This document shows, piece by piece, positions 9,462-18,189 of a DNA stretch of 36,893 bases. Location of the stretch: contig NZ_FPAZ01000026.1 of NCBI RefSeq assembly GCF_900116435.1, positions 1 through 36,893 of the forward strand. The letters are read 5' to 3'. A program made the position numbers and the translations under genes. This DNA is from Pseudoalteromonas lipolytica (GTDB taxonomy: Bacteria; Pseudomonadota; Gammaproteobacteria; Enterobacterales; Alteromonadaceae). The stretch's first letter is position 1. Every line of letters starts with the position of its first letter. The notes beneath the pieces were generated by a model. The model did not search any database. It was not told the origin of the DNA and worked only from the letters and a program-made list of their open reading frames with translations.

Positions 9462-9515
9462 ATATATTAGAAAAAACTACATTAGTAAATTCTAATATTA
9501 GACTTTTCTAATATA
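9462..9515. promoter_or_regulatory. Divergent promoter/operator region with repeated ATATTAG inverted repeats
   Basis: AATATTAG at 9494-9501 faces CTAATATA at 9508-9515 across a 6-bp spacer. The half site TATTAGAA near 9464-9472 also faces TTCTAATAT at 9490-9498. This AT-rich dyad resembles the operators bound by BigR-type ArsR repressors and lies between the DUF2892-rhodanese pair and the ArsR-RND operon. Binding by the adjacent ArsR protein is inferred. Confidence 0.65.
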
Positions 9516-9561
9516 TCTATCTATACTTTACGGGTATTTAAGAATATAGAGTGGTGTGATT

Positions 9562-9867
9562 ATGAACATCGATTTTGCGGCAATGGCCGACAATGTTGAA
9601 CAAGCAGAGCAAATATTAAAGATCTTAGCGAATAAAAATCGCTTGATGATTCTATGCTCATTGCAAGAGGGAGAACTGAGTGTCAGTGAGCTTAATGAAG
9701 CGGTTCCTCTGGCACAGTCTGCTTTGTCTCAGCATTTAGCTGCACTCAGAAAAGCTGAAATTGTGGCGACTCGTCGTGAAAGCCAAACAATTTACTATCG
9801 TGTCGTTGATAAAAGTGTGATGGCTATTTTAGAAACACTTCATGGTTTATTTTGTAAAGGTAGTTAA
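9562..9867 (+). CDS. ArsR-family repressor with BigR/SqrR-type cysteine pair
   Basis: A 101-residue winged-helix regulator. The recognition region reads SVSELNEAVPLAQSALSQHL and the wing follows with RRESQTIYYRVVD. Cys32 (in RLMILCSL) and Cys98 (in HGLFCKGS) are 66 residues apart, the same spacing as the cysteines that form the persulfide-dependent tetrasulfide in BigR and SqrR. No CxC metal motif of ArsR/SmtB type is present. The ATG at 9562 is preferred; a GTG at 9556 in the same frame cannot be excluded. The RND permease starts 3 bp after its stop, so the regulator leads that operon and likely represses it and the divergent rhodanese pair. Sulfide sensing is inferred from the cysteine spacing and neighbours. 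Confidence 0.85.
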   Translation: MNIDFAAMADNVEQAEQILKILANKNRLMILCSLQEGELSVSELNEAVPLAQSALSQHLAALRKAEIVATRRESQTIYYRVVDKSVMAILETLHGLFCKGS

Positions 9868-9870
9868 GGG

Positions 9871-12800
9871 ATGAATGCTATCGATAATGCCGTAAAAAAT
9901 AGCTTAAGTGGGCGAATTCCAGTCATTATTTTTATAATGGCGATACTGCTCGGTCTCATGGCGCTAAAGCAAACACCACGCGAAGAGGAACCACAAATAG
10001 TGGTGCCCATGCTCGATATTTATGTTGCTGCCCCGAATGTTGAAGCCCCAGAAGTCGCTCGGTTAGTGACAGAACCATTAGAAAAGCTATTAGCGCAATT
10101 AACCGGTGTTGAACACATCTACTCGACGACACACAGTAATAATGCCGTGGTTACATTGCGCTTTGAAGTAGGCCATGATCGCGAAAAAGCGATACTCGAT
10201 ACGTATGCCAAGCTTTACAGTTACCAGCACACTATGGCGTCAGTGATTACATCGTGGCAAATTCGCCCCGTTGAGGTGAATGATGTGCCAATTGTGATGC
10301 TTGGGTTGTTCAGCAAAGACTCAAAACTCTATGATGACTACCAGTTAACGCGTTTTGCGAATGAAATTGCCACAAGCTTACAGCGCATTGAAAATACCAG
10401 CGAAGTCAAAGTGATAGCAGGTCGAACTCGGCAGCTCACTATCGACCTTGATGCCAGCGCATTAGCGGCACACCAAACCACTTTAAACGACGTATATTAT
10501 GCCCTCAAGGTGTCTAACCAGCTGGTTAATGTTGGCAGTGTTGTAGATGGTAAACAGCACATTGCTTTGCAAGTGGGGGATGTATTACGTACTCAGTCGG
10601 CAATTGAACACCTCGTTGTTAACGTAGTAAATGGTAAAAGTGTTTATTTGAATGATGTGGCGACTGTCGCCGATGGCCCCAGCGAAGCCCAAAGTTATCA
10701 ATGGCTTGCTCAATCAGATACTGAGCAGCAACTGCCATTAGTGACGATTAGTGTTGCCAAGCAAGCAGGCACAAATGCGGTGGCTGTTGCGAATCAAGTG
10801 CATGATGTGATGAACCAGCTATCGGTGACATTATTGCCTGATGAAGTTGGCTACACGGTACTGCGTGACTATGGCCGAACTGCCAATGAAAAAGTGAATA
10901 ACCTCACTTCTAGTTTGGTGTTTGCAGTATTTACAGTGGTTATTTTTGTTGGCGTGTTTTTAGGCTGGCGACCCGCTATTGTGGTCGGTCTTGCGGTGCC
11001 TATTTGCTACGGTATTACTTTAACGCTCGACTTCGCATTTGGGTATACCATTAACCGAGTAACCCTGTTTGCACTGATTTTATCTCTGGGCTTACTTGTT
11101 GATGATCCTATTACAGGAATCGACAATATCAGTCGTTTTATAACTAAAAAAGGTGATAAAAAACAAAATATTGTTGATGCCATGAGTGAAATTAGAGTGG
11201 CTCTATTTATGTCGACTCTAACCATTATGGTGGCATTCTTTCCGCTTGCGTTTATTACTGGCATGATGGGCCCTTACATGGCACCTATGGCATTCAATGT
11301 GCCTGTTAGTGTAATGGTTTCAACTATGGTGGCGTTTTTTGTGACGCCATGGCTGGCCATGAAATTACTCAAAGCCCCCGTTGATGACAACATGCAATTA
11401 GAGGCCAACCCTCATAGTTTATATGAGCGTATTTTGTCGCCATTACTTGAATCTAAAGGCCGTGCAAAACTAGTACTATGGACCACCTTAGGGTTGTTTA
11501 TCGCCAGTGCCATGTTGCCAGTAATGCGCGCTGTCCCATTAAAGTTGCTGCCGTTTGATAATAAAAACGAACTCCAAGTCTTAATCGATATGCCAGAAGG
11601 CACCAGTCTTGAGCAAACAGCCGCTTTTACCCGAAAAGTGCAATCGGTCACTTGGCAATTAAATGAAGTGAGCGAAGCGGCAGCGTATGTTGGCCAGCCA
11701 TCAAGCATGGACTTTAATGGTATGGTCCGTGGGTATTACCGAAGAGAAGCCGCAAACCTTGCTGAGCTTAGAGTATTACTAGTTGATAAAACCGAGCGTG
11801 ACCATCAATCTCATGGTGTGGTTATGCGCTTACGTGCTGCATTAGCCCCTCTGGCAACCGAGGGTATTGTGCTAAAAGTGGTTGAAGTACCGCCAGGGCC
11901 TCCTGTCCTAAGCACCTTGGTGGCCGAAGTATACAGTGATCCATTTGTTGATACACACACGCACCATCAGGCTGCAGCTGCTGTTGCAAATAGACTTAAA
12001 CAAGAACCGCATGTAGTCGAAGTTGATACCAGTATGGCTGCTAATGCGCCATTACAACGCTTCATAACAGATAAAACCAAAGCGTCGTTATCGGCTGTTT
12101 CAACCCAAGATATCGCACACGCTTTAGCGATTGCCTCGCACGGTGAAAATGTCGGTGTGCTGTATGTTAGTGGAGAAACTAACCCTGTCGCTATTAAATT
12201 GCAGCTACCATATCAAGATCGTAACCAATTTGCTCAGTTACTCGCATTGCAAGTTCGTGGCGACAGAGAGCTTGCAAAAACCAGCGATGAGTTTGGGCTG
12301 CAAAGTGCGCCACGTCCGCTGGTGGCATTATCTGAGTTAGGGGCATTTAAATATCACGATGTTGCAAAACCGATTATGCGTAAAGATCAGCGAAATGTGG
12401 TTTACGTCATGGCTGAACTCAATGGCCGGACACCCGCTGAGGTAATTGCCGATGTTAATGCAGATTTAGCTGTTAGCAGTAATGCGTTCAAGCAAAGTGA
12501 TTGGCAAAGCAGGCATTTTTTTAGTAATGGTGGCACCGCGTCATGGCAATTGCCTGCGGGGACAGAGGTCACTTTCAGTGGTGAAGGTGAATGGCGCATA
12601 ACCATTGATGTATTCCGTGACATGGGGATTGCGTTTGCGTTTGCATTAACGGCCATTTTTATCATTCTGCGTATTCAAACACACTCTGCCAGTTTGTCAC
12701 TGATTATTATGTCGGCTATTCCCTTGACAGTCATTGGTATCATGCCGGGTTTTTGGTTATTGAATCAATTTGGTGAGCGCAGTATTGCTGGCGCCCCTGA

Positions 12801-13158
12801 GCCTGTGCTGTTCACTGCAACGGCCATGATAGGCATGATTGCGCTTGCGGGGATAGTTGTGCGTAACTCACTTATTTTAGTTGAGTTTATTAATCAAGCG
12901 CGCGGGCAAGGTATGGCTATTAAAGAAGCACTTATTGCAGCGGGTACTGTGCGTATGCGACCTGTTTTACTGACCGCAGGCACCACTTTATTAGGTAACT
13001 TGGTAATCACTTTAGACCCTGTGTTCAGTGGCCTAGCGATTGCGATTATTTTTGGTATTGTGGCATCAACACTGTTCTCATTGTTTGTTGTGCCATTGGT
13101 TTATTATTTAGTGTTTGCAAAGGATGCAGCCAAAGAGGAACACGCTCATGCAGGGTAA
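9871..13158 (+). CDS. RND-family efflux permease
   Basis: A 1095-residue inner-membrane pump of the AcrB fold with two large periplasmic porter regions. The first membrane helix includes IPVIIFIMAILLGLMAL; the central helices include ILSLGLLVDDPITGIDN, where Asp411 and Asp412 match the proton-relay aspartates of AcrB. Following these are the FPLAFITGMMGPYMAPMAF segment and a C-terminal helix set (IALAGIVVRNSLILVEF). The tail ends with a His-containing EEHAHAG. AAGGG precedes the ATG. It follows the ArsR gene by 3 bp and overlaps the adaptor gene by 11 bp, placing the pump before its adaptor, the reverse of acrAB. No outer-membrane channel gene is nearby, so a TolC encoded elsewhere is expected. 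The substrate is unknown; the regulator suggests a link to reactive sulfur. Confidence 0.9.
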   Translation: MNAIDNAVKNSLSGRIPVIIFIMAILLGLMALKQTPREEEPQIVVPMLDIYVAAPNVEAPEVARLVTEPLEKLLAQLTGVEHIYSTTHSNNAVVTLRFEVGHDREKAILDTYAKLYSYQHTMASVITSWQIRPVEVNDVPIVMLGLFSKDSKLYDDYQLTRFANEIATSLQRIENTSEVKVIAGRTRQLTIDLDASALAAHQTTLNDVYYALKVSNQLVNVGSVVDGKQHIALQVGDVLRTQSAIEHLVVNVVNGKSVYLNDVATVADGPSEAQSYQWLAQSDTEQQLPLVTISVAKQAGTNAVAVANQVHDVMNQLSVTLLPDEVGYTVLRDYGRTANEKVNNLTSSLVFAVFTVVIFVGVFLGWRPAIVVGLAVPICYGITLTLDFAFGYTINRVTLFALILSLGLLVDDPITGIDNISRFITKKGDKKQNIVDAMSEIRVALFMSTLTIMVAFFPLAFITGMMGPYMAPMAFNVPVSVMVSTMVAFFVTPWLAMKLLKAPVDDNMQLEANPHSLYERILSPLLESKGRAKLVLWTTLGLFIASAMLPVMRAVPLKLLPFDNKNELQVLIDMPEGTSLEQTAAFTRKVQSVTWQLNEVSEAAAYVGQPSSMDFNGMVRGYYRREAANLAELRVLLVDKTERDHQSHGVVMRLRAALAPLATEGIVLKVVEVPPGPPVLSTLVAEVYSDPFVDTHTHHQAAAAVANRLKQEPHVVEVDTSMAANAPLQRFITDKTKASLSAVSTQDIAHALAIASHGENVGVLYVSGETNPVAIKLQLPYQDRNQFAQLLALQVRGDRELAKTSDEFGLQSAPRPLVALSELGAFKYHDVAKPIMRKDQRNVVYVMAELNGRTPAEVIADVNADLAVSSNAFKQSDWQSRHFFSNGGTASWQLPAGTEVTFSGEGEWRITIDVFRDMGIAFAFALTAIFIILRIQTHSASLSLIIMSAIPLTVIGIMPGFWLLNQFGERSIAGAPEPVLFTATAMIGMIALAGIVVRNSLILVEFINQARGQGMAIKEALIAAGTVRMRPVLLTAGTTLLGNLVITLDPVFSGLAIAIIFGIVASTLFSLFVVPLVYYLVFAKDAAKEEHAHAG

Positions 13159-14209
13159 ATCGAAACTTATTGGTTCAATTATCGCGTTAATGGTCATTAT
13201 TGTTGCGGTACTTTACATGGCTGGCAGCTTTTCTGATAAACAAGCCCCAGGCATAAAAAATCCCGCGGCGAGTGAGTACACAGGTCAGTTACTTACTGTG
13301 ACATTGGCTGATATTGCACGTGATGAAATTGTGCCAGGGACCGTTATTGCTAAGCAAAATACCCAAATATCATCGCGCGTTATGGCGCAAGTTGAACGTT
13401 TAAATGCGCGTGCTGGTGACACTGTGCGCCAAGGTGATGTATTAATTACCTTGCAACAAGACGATTTTAAAGCACAGCTTGCTCAAAGTGACGCACAAAT
13501 TAATGCTATTAATGCCTCGCTTACCCAAGCTGAAAAGCAGCTCAAGCGAGTTAATGACCTTTTCAAACAAGGTTTAGTGTCAGTCAGTGATTATGATGAT
13601 GCGAAAGCAAGGTTTGATAATTTAAGCGCAAATCTAGCCATTGCTAAGCAGCAGCAAACTCAAGCGCAAGTGGCATTGAGTTTTACAAAAATTAAAGCGC
13701 CTATTTCAGGCGTGGTCGTAGAGCGATTTGCTGAACCGGGTGATACCGCCACTCCGGGCAAACCGTTACTTGCGCTTTATAACCCACAACAATTGCAATT
13801 GGCGTTTAATGTCAGAGAACAGCAAGCTATTAAGTTGGCTGTTGGGCAAACATTAACAGTAACGCTTCCAGCATTATCGACATCTATGAGCGCAACGGTA
13901 ACCGAAATTGTTCCCGTAGCTGATAGCGCAGCCCGCAGTATGGAAATCCGCTTAGAAACGCAGGCTCAAATAGGGTTAATGCCGGGATTGTATGCGCAAT
14001 TACGTTTACCATTGGTCACTGCCAAAGGCGTATTGATTGACCCAAGCTGGGTGCATCAATATGGTCAATTAAGTATGGTGTATGTGAAAGAAGGCGGTCA
14101 TATTGTGCGTCGCTACGTACGCTTAGGCGAAATGGTGGGTAATAAGCAGCACATCGTTGCAGGCTTAACCCCTGGTGATGTGCTGGCTGTCGATTTTGAG
14201 CTTAAATAA
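13148..14209 (+). CDS. RND membrane-fusion (periplasmic adaptor) protein
   Basis: A 353-residue HlyD/AcrA-type adaptor. It has an uncleaved N-terminal membrane helix (about 7-25) rather than a lipobox, then the lipoyl half motif with RVMAQVERLNARAGDTVRQG, a coiled-coil hairpin (about 115-185, rich in Ala and Gln), the second lipoyl half (APISGVVVERFAEPGD) and beta-barrel domains. The ATG at 13148 is chosen because AGAGGA precedes it and the hydrophobic helix then starts near residue 7; upstream in-frame starts would add charged residues. It overlaps the permease stop by 11 bp, so translation is coupled. It should link the permease to a TolC-type channel. Its stop overlaps the convergent deiodinase-like gene by 8 bp. 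Confidence 0.88.
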   Translation: MQGKSKLIGSIIALMVIIVAVLYMAGSFSDKQAPGIKNPAASEYTGQLLTVTLADIARDEIVPGTVIAKQNTQISSRVMAQVERLNARAGDTVRQGDVLITLQQDDFKAQLAQSDAQINAINASLTQAEKQLKRVNDLFKQGLVSVSDYDDAKARFDNLSANLAIAKQQQTQAQVALSFTKIKAPISGVVVERFAEPGDTATPGKPLLALYNPQQLQLAFNVREQQAIKLAVGQTLTVTLPALSTSMSATVTEIVPVADSAARSMEIRLETQAQIGLMPGLYAQLRLPLVTAKGVLIDPSWVHQYGQLSMVYVKEGGHIVRRYVRLGEMVGNKQHIVAGLTPGDVLAVDFELK

Positions 14210-14879
14210 AGGTTGCTATCTCGTCCAGTGGCTTTTTCACTAAGGCATGCTCAGGCAGGGTTGCATCAGCACTCGGGTAGCCTGCGATAAGGAGCATATA
14301 AGGGCGTTCGTTATCTTTATCTCGACCACAAACCTCGGTTAAAAAGCTCATTGGTTTTGGCGTATGCGTTAGTGTGGCAAGTCCTGCTCTGTGCAGGGCT
14401 TGAATCAAAAAGCCTGTGGCAAGGCCGACAGATTCATGCACATAATAGTTGGTGTTTTTATCATCGGATGTAATACCGCCTTTCTTTTGACTGAATACAG
14501 CAATAAGCCAAGGGGCATGCTCAAGGTAGGGTTTACTGGCATCGGTGCCAAGTGGCTTTAGAGCGTTCAGCCATTCTTCGCCAGCACGGCCTTCGTAAAA
14601 GGAGCGTTCCAGTTTTTCTGCCGCATCACGAATTTGTTTTTTAACGTCATGACTGTGTATCGCAACAAAGTGCCAAGGTTGATGGTTTGCGCCACTCGGT
14701 GCAGTACCTGCGGCTTTAATACAGGTTGCAATTATTTCTTTTGGGACTGGGCGGTCACTAAAACTGCGAATACTGTGTCGTCGCTGACTCACGGCTAAAA
14801 ATTCTTCTGCACGCTTGAGCATTTCGTCGTGAGGGTATTCAATAAAATCATTGAGTGGCTTATTTTTGTGTTCTTGCAT
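14202..14879 (-). CDS. Nitroreductase-fold flavoprotein, bacterial iodotyrosine deiodinase (IYD) homologue
   Basis: The 225-residue protein has the FMN-binding signatures RRHSIRSFS and GTAPSGANHQPW. With the ATG at 14879, the residues that hold the iodotyrosine zwitterion in IYD enzymes are present with the right spacing: Glu91, Tyr95 and Lys116, in ERSFYEGRAGEEW and GTDASKPYL. The later blocks NYYVHESVGLATGF, LATLTHTPKPM and NERPYMLLIAGYPS also match that family, which removes halogen from halotyrosines using FMN and NADPH. A start at 14912 would overlap the DUF5329 gene region more tightly (TAATGTGATG) and cannot be ruled out. Marine bacteria meet halotyrosines, so the function is plausible. 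The alternative is a general nitroreductase, but the E/Y/K triad makes the IYD group more likely. Confidence 0.85.
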   Translation of the reverse strand: MQEHKNKPLNDFIEYPHDEMLKRAEEFLAVSQRRHSIRSFSDRPVPKEIIATCIKAAGTAPSGANHQPWHFVAIHSHDVKKQIRDAAEKLERSFYEGRAGEEWLNALKPLGTDASKPYLEHAPWLIAVFSQKKGGITSDDKNTNYYVHESVGLATGFLIQALHRAGLATLTHTPKPMSFLTEVCGRDKDNERPYMLLIAGYPSADATLPEHALVKKPLDEIATFI

Positions 14880-14916
14880 GGCTTTTCGCTTCTTATCTGT
14901 TAATGATGTCATCACA

Positions 14917-15291
14917 TTATAGTTGTGTATGCAGGTTTCGGCGGTAGTCTTCTAACTCATTACTTAACCAGTCTTTTGATGTAAGTAACGTGCCATTGCT
15001 AAGTCTGACTTTATAGGGCTTACCGCTCCATGAACTTTTACTGGCGAGATTCTCTATAAACTTTTCGGCGGTTTTAGCGTAACGAGTTGCTTTACTGTAT
15101 TTCATCGCCAAGTGCTCGGCGGCATCTTTACTTGAATGTTCGGTCCCGTTGCGAATAAAAATAGCATCGCTCTGCGCCACAAAGTCTATTAAATGATTAA
15201 TCTCTTGCTCTGCAGTGTTGGCATAACTTAATTGACTAACAGATAGTAACATCAGGCTCAGTAGCCAATATCCTTTGATCATTACTTTCAT
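14917..15291 (-). CDS. DUF5329-family exported small protein
   Basis: A 124-residue protein with a signal peptide (hydrophobic core LLSLMLLSVSQ, probable cleavage after SYA near residue 24). The mature part has the pattern of DUF5329: EINHLIDFVAQS, IFIRNG, AAEHLAMKYSKA, AEKFIENLASKSSWSGKPY and a C-terminal DWLSNELEDYR. No catalytic motif is seen. The ATG overlaps the upstream TGA by 4 bp (ATGA), so it is translationally coupled with the endonuclease/phosphatase-fold gene. Function unknown. Confidence 0.75.
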   Translation of the reverse strand: MKVMIKGYWLLSLMLLSVSQLSYANTAEQEINHLIDFVAQSDAIFIRNGTEHSSKDAAEHLAMKYSKATRYAKTAEKFIENLASKSSWSGKPYKVRLSNGTLLTSKDWLSNELEDYRRNLHTQL

Positions 15292-16130
15292 CGTGCTTCT
15301 TGCTCTATCGTGAGGGTTGCAATTATGGGATTGTGATCTGAACTTTCAAGCTCAGGCACAACCGTTGTTTCTATTTTGACACCACGTACCCACACTTGGT
15401 CAAGTGCTAATCCAAATGCTTTGGTGCGTTTATCGTCTAAATAGATGGCTTCATGTAAACCAAGGTTTTTGAGTGTTTGTGTGACGAGTTGTTGTCTTTC
15501 ATCACTCCAGGTGTTGAGGTCGCCAGCAAATATAATGGGGCCGGTGTGATGGCGCATAATGTCTGCGGCATCATCGAGTTGTTGTTTTAAGTCGCTAATG
15601 CCCAAGGTAAAGTTTATAGCGTGTAGGTTAACACTGAGTAATAACTGTTGATTTGGTAAGGCATATTCAACGATATTGGTCGCTTTTGGGCTGCGCAGCC
15701 ACGGTTCTACATGCGTTAATGTACAGTGTACTGTAGCTGGCCAGCGGCTTAAGGTCATGACACCAGATTGCACGTTACCACTTTTATAGCCTTTGGCAAA
15801 ACGCCAATAAGGCTTTAGATTGGTAAGGGTTGAGTCTTTAATGGCTTCTTGTAATAAGACAATATCTGCACTTTCATTGAGTGTGTTTAAGTCGTTGAGT
15901 AAGCCGTCAATTTGGGCTTTATAAATATTCCAACTGAGCAGTTCAAATTGATATGGCAATATATAGTGTCCCGCATAAGTTTGCAGACGGCTTTGTGCTA
16001 ATTGTTGCTGGCAGCCAGCTAAATTAGCCGCCGTTTTTGTGATCCCTTGTTGTTCATCAGAAAGTGGCTCACTTGAAAGACTGTGCCAAGATAATAAACT
16101 CAAAAACAATAAGTGCAGATACGATGCCAT
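15288..16130 (-). CDS. Exported endonuclease/exonuclease/phosphatase-superfamily protein
   Basis: A 280-residue protein of the EEP (DNase I-like) fold. An N-terminal hydrophobic stretch (LHLLFLSLLSWHSLSS) should direct export. Fold motifs follow in order: LLSWNIYKAQ, DIVLLQEA (metal-binding Glu), LLSVNLHAINF, FAGDLNTWSD (catalytic Asp and Asn) and the terminal SDHNPIIATL (general base His). These are the active-site residues of Mg-dependent phosphodiesterases and nucleases. Substrate cannot be told from sequence; DNA, sphingomyelin-like lipids and inositol phosphates are all possible in the superfamily. It leads the DUF5329 and deiodinase-like genes on the minus strand. Confidence 0.85.
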   Translation of the reverse strand: MASYLHLLFLSLLSWHSLSSEPLSDEQQGITKTAANLAGCQQQLAQSRLQTYAGHYILPYQFELLSWNIYKAQIDGLLNDLNTLNESADIVLLQEAIKDSTLTNLKPYWRFAKGYKSGNVQSGVMTLSRWPATVHCTLTHVEPWLRSPKATNIVEYALPNQQLLLSVNLHAINFTLGISDLKQQLDDAADIMRHHTGPIIFAGDLNTWSDERQQLVTQTLKNLGLHEAIYLDDKRTKAFGLALDQVWVRGVKIETTVVPELESSDHNPIIATLTIEQEAR

Positions 16131-16250
16131 AATGCCCCTAAATTGCTGACCTAACCCTTAGTTGAAGACAACTTAAGTTTAGTTCAAAGTAAGCATGCTA
16201 AAAAAGAGATGCTTTTCTGGTACTCAATCACATATAAACACTGCGATGTT

Positions 16251-17489
16251 TTACTCATAACGCAGCGCATCAATTGGGTTTAAACGCGCAGCCTTAATAG
16301 CGGGCGCTAAACCAAACACAATACCAATCAATGAAGTAAAGCCAAACGACAGCATAATCGCCCAACCCGGTATGTAGGCTTCTGGCATGCTCGGCACTAA
16401 TATTGAAATCAGTGCGGCAGCGCCATAACCAATCGCTAAACCAATTAAGCCGCCAAACAGCGATAGCACGACAGCTTCAACTAGAAATTGCAGCATGATA
16501 AAACCAGGTGTTGCCCCTAAGGCTTTTAAGGTGCCGATAACGCGGGTACGTTCCGTTACCGAAACCAGCATGATATTCATCACACCAATTCCACCGACGA
16601 CTAGGCTTATACCTACAATTCCAGCGGTAATGGCAGTTGCGCTACCTGTAAATTTATCAACATTAGCACGGACTTTTTCCGCGGTCTCAAATTCAAAGTC
16701 GTCTTCATCACCGTCTTTTAATTTATGAAGCTGTCTGAGAATTCGACGAATTTTAGCCAACACTTGTGCTTCGTTAGCGTCGTCTTTTAAGCGGAACATC
16801 ATTTGTACATTCGTATCAACGCTACCCCCTTCGAGGGCACTCATGGTGCTGATCGGAATATTAATATAATCGTCTTGATCAAAGCCAAGTAAGCTCCCTT
16901 GCTTTTCAGCAACACCAATAATGCGAAACCACTCACCGCCCAGTTTAATGTACTCGCCAACGGGGTTGTCGGGTAAGTTAAGCTTTTCAATTATCGATGG
17001 ACCAATAAAAGCAACGCGACGGCGCTTTTCGTCATCTTCTGCGCGAATAAATCGGCCTAATTCAGGGTAGGTACGGTAGGCTCTTTGATAATCTTGTTCG
17101 GTGCCCATCACTCGTGACGAGTGGCTTTTGTTGCCATACTCAGCAGCGCCAGAAAATCGCCATGTAAACATTAATGCAGTGAAGGTTTCAGCTTCTTTTA
17201 TTCGCGCCTTTAAGGTTAAGAAGTCGCTATAAGTTAGCTTGGCTTGCTGTCCCACCATTTCTTTTTCAACACTGGTATAGGGCTTTATATTGGTTACATC
17301 TGGAGACATATCAGCGAGTTGGTCATTAATTTGTTTGGTAAAACCCTGCATAACGGCCACCACAGTGACAACCGCAGCGACCCCGATGATGATCCCTAAA
17401 CAGGTGAGGGCACTGCGCATGGCATTGGCTTTAATTGCCATGAGTGCCGCTTTACTTCCTTCCATTATTGCAATAGCAGATCTAAACAT
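16251..17489 (-). CDS. MacB-like ABC transporter permease
   Basis: A 412-residue permease with one N-terminal membrane helix (about 15-45, including ALTCLGIIIGVAAVVTVVAV), a periplasmic MacB core of roughly 200 residues, and three C-terminal helices; the FtsX-like domain includes GIVGISLVVGGIGVMNIMLVSVTERT and ends IDALRYE. The ATPase is encoded separately, unlike in E. coli MacB. The ATG at 17489 overlaps the ATPase stop by 8 bp with GGAG upstream; the longer GTG start at 17507 is less likely. With the adaptor it should form a mechanotransmission-type exporter or lipoprotein/peptide pump. Confidence 0.9.
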   Translation of the reverse strand: MFRSAIAIMEGSKAALMAIKANAMRSALTCLGIIIGVAAVVTVVAVMQGFTKQINDQLADMSPDVTNIKPYTSVEKEMVGQQAKLTYSDFLTLKARIKEAETFTALMFTWRFSGAAEYGNKSHSSRVMGTEQDYQRAYRTYPELGRFIRAEDDEKRRRVAFIGPSIIEKLNLPDNPVGEYIKLGGEWFRIIGVAEKQGSLLGFDQDDYINIPISTMSALEGGSVDTNVQMMFRLKDDANEAQVLAKIRRILRQLHKLKDGDEDDFEFETAEKVRANVDKFTGSATAITAGIVGISLVVGGIGVMNIMLVSVTERTRVIGTLKALGATPGFIMLQFLVEAVVLSLFGGLIGLAIGYGAAALISILVPSMPEAYIPGWAIMLSFGFTSLIGIVFGLAPAIKAARLNPIDALRYE

Positions 17490-18189
17490 GCAGCCTTGCT
17501 CCTTCACCTTTACGAGTGTCGCTCACCACTTTCCCATCGACGAGTCGAATAACGCGTTGACAATGGTCGGCAATATCTTGCTCGTGAGTCACTAAAATAA
17601 TGGTGTGGCCTTCGTTATGTAATTCATCAAATAGGGCCATGATCTCGGTGGTCGTTTTGCTATCTAAGTTACCGGTTGGCTCATCACCAAGTAGAATGTG
17701 TGGCTTGGTTACGAGCGCGCGGGCAATGGCTACACGTTGTCGTTGACCGCCAGATAGCTGGCTAGATAAATGGTTCACTTTATCGCCAAGGCCAACACGC
17801 TGTAATGACTCAAGCGCTTTTTTTTTGCGTTCTTTCGCGGAGATAAAACGATAAACGAGCGGCTGCATAACATTTTCCAGTGCGGAAGCGCGGGGTAATA
17901 AGTTAAAACTTTGAAATATGAAACCCACGCTTTCATTGCGTTGATGAGCAAGCTCAGTTTCACTCATTTGTTTAACTAACTTATCTTTTAAATAGTAATC
18001 ACCACTGGTTGGGGTATCTAAACAGCCAAGCAAATTCATTAAGGTTGATTTACCTGAACCCGATGGGCCGATGATGGCAACATACTCATTTTGTGCAATT
18101 TCGATATTGATGTCATCCAGGGCTTTGAAAACTTGCTCGCCCATTTTGTACTGTTTATTAATATTAGTCAGTTTGATTACCACAGACAT
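17482..18189 (-). CDS. MacB/LolD-type ABC transporter ATPase
   Basis: A 235-residue nucleotide-binding subunit. It has Walker A GPSGSGKST (about 40-48), the Q-loop in GFIFQSFNLL, the signature LSGGQRQRVA, Walker B ILLGDEPTGNLD with the catalytic Glu, and the switch His in ILVTHEQD. This arrangement is typical of the MacB/LolD group. Its ATG shares one base with the adaptor's TGA stop, and its 3' end overlaps the permease start by 8 bp, so the three are co-translated. Powers the permease by ATP hydrolysis at the inner membrane. Confidence 0.93.
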   Translation of the reverse strand: MSVVIKLTNINKQYKMGEQVFKALDDINIEIAQNEYVAIIGPSGSGKSTLMNLLGCLDTPTSGDYYLKDKLVKQMSETELAHQRNESVGFIFQSFNLLPRASALENVMQPLVYRFISAKERKKKALESLQRVGLGDKVNHLSSQLSGGQRQRVAIARALVTKPHILLGDEPTGNLDSKTTTEIMALFDELHNEGHTIILVTHEQDIADHCQRVIRLVDGKVVSDTRKGEGARLHV

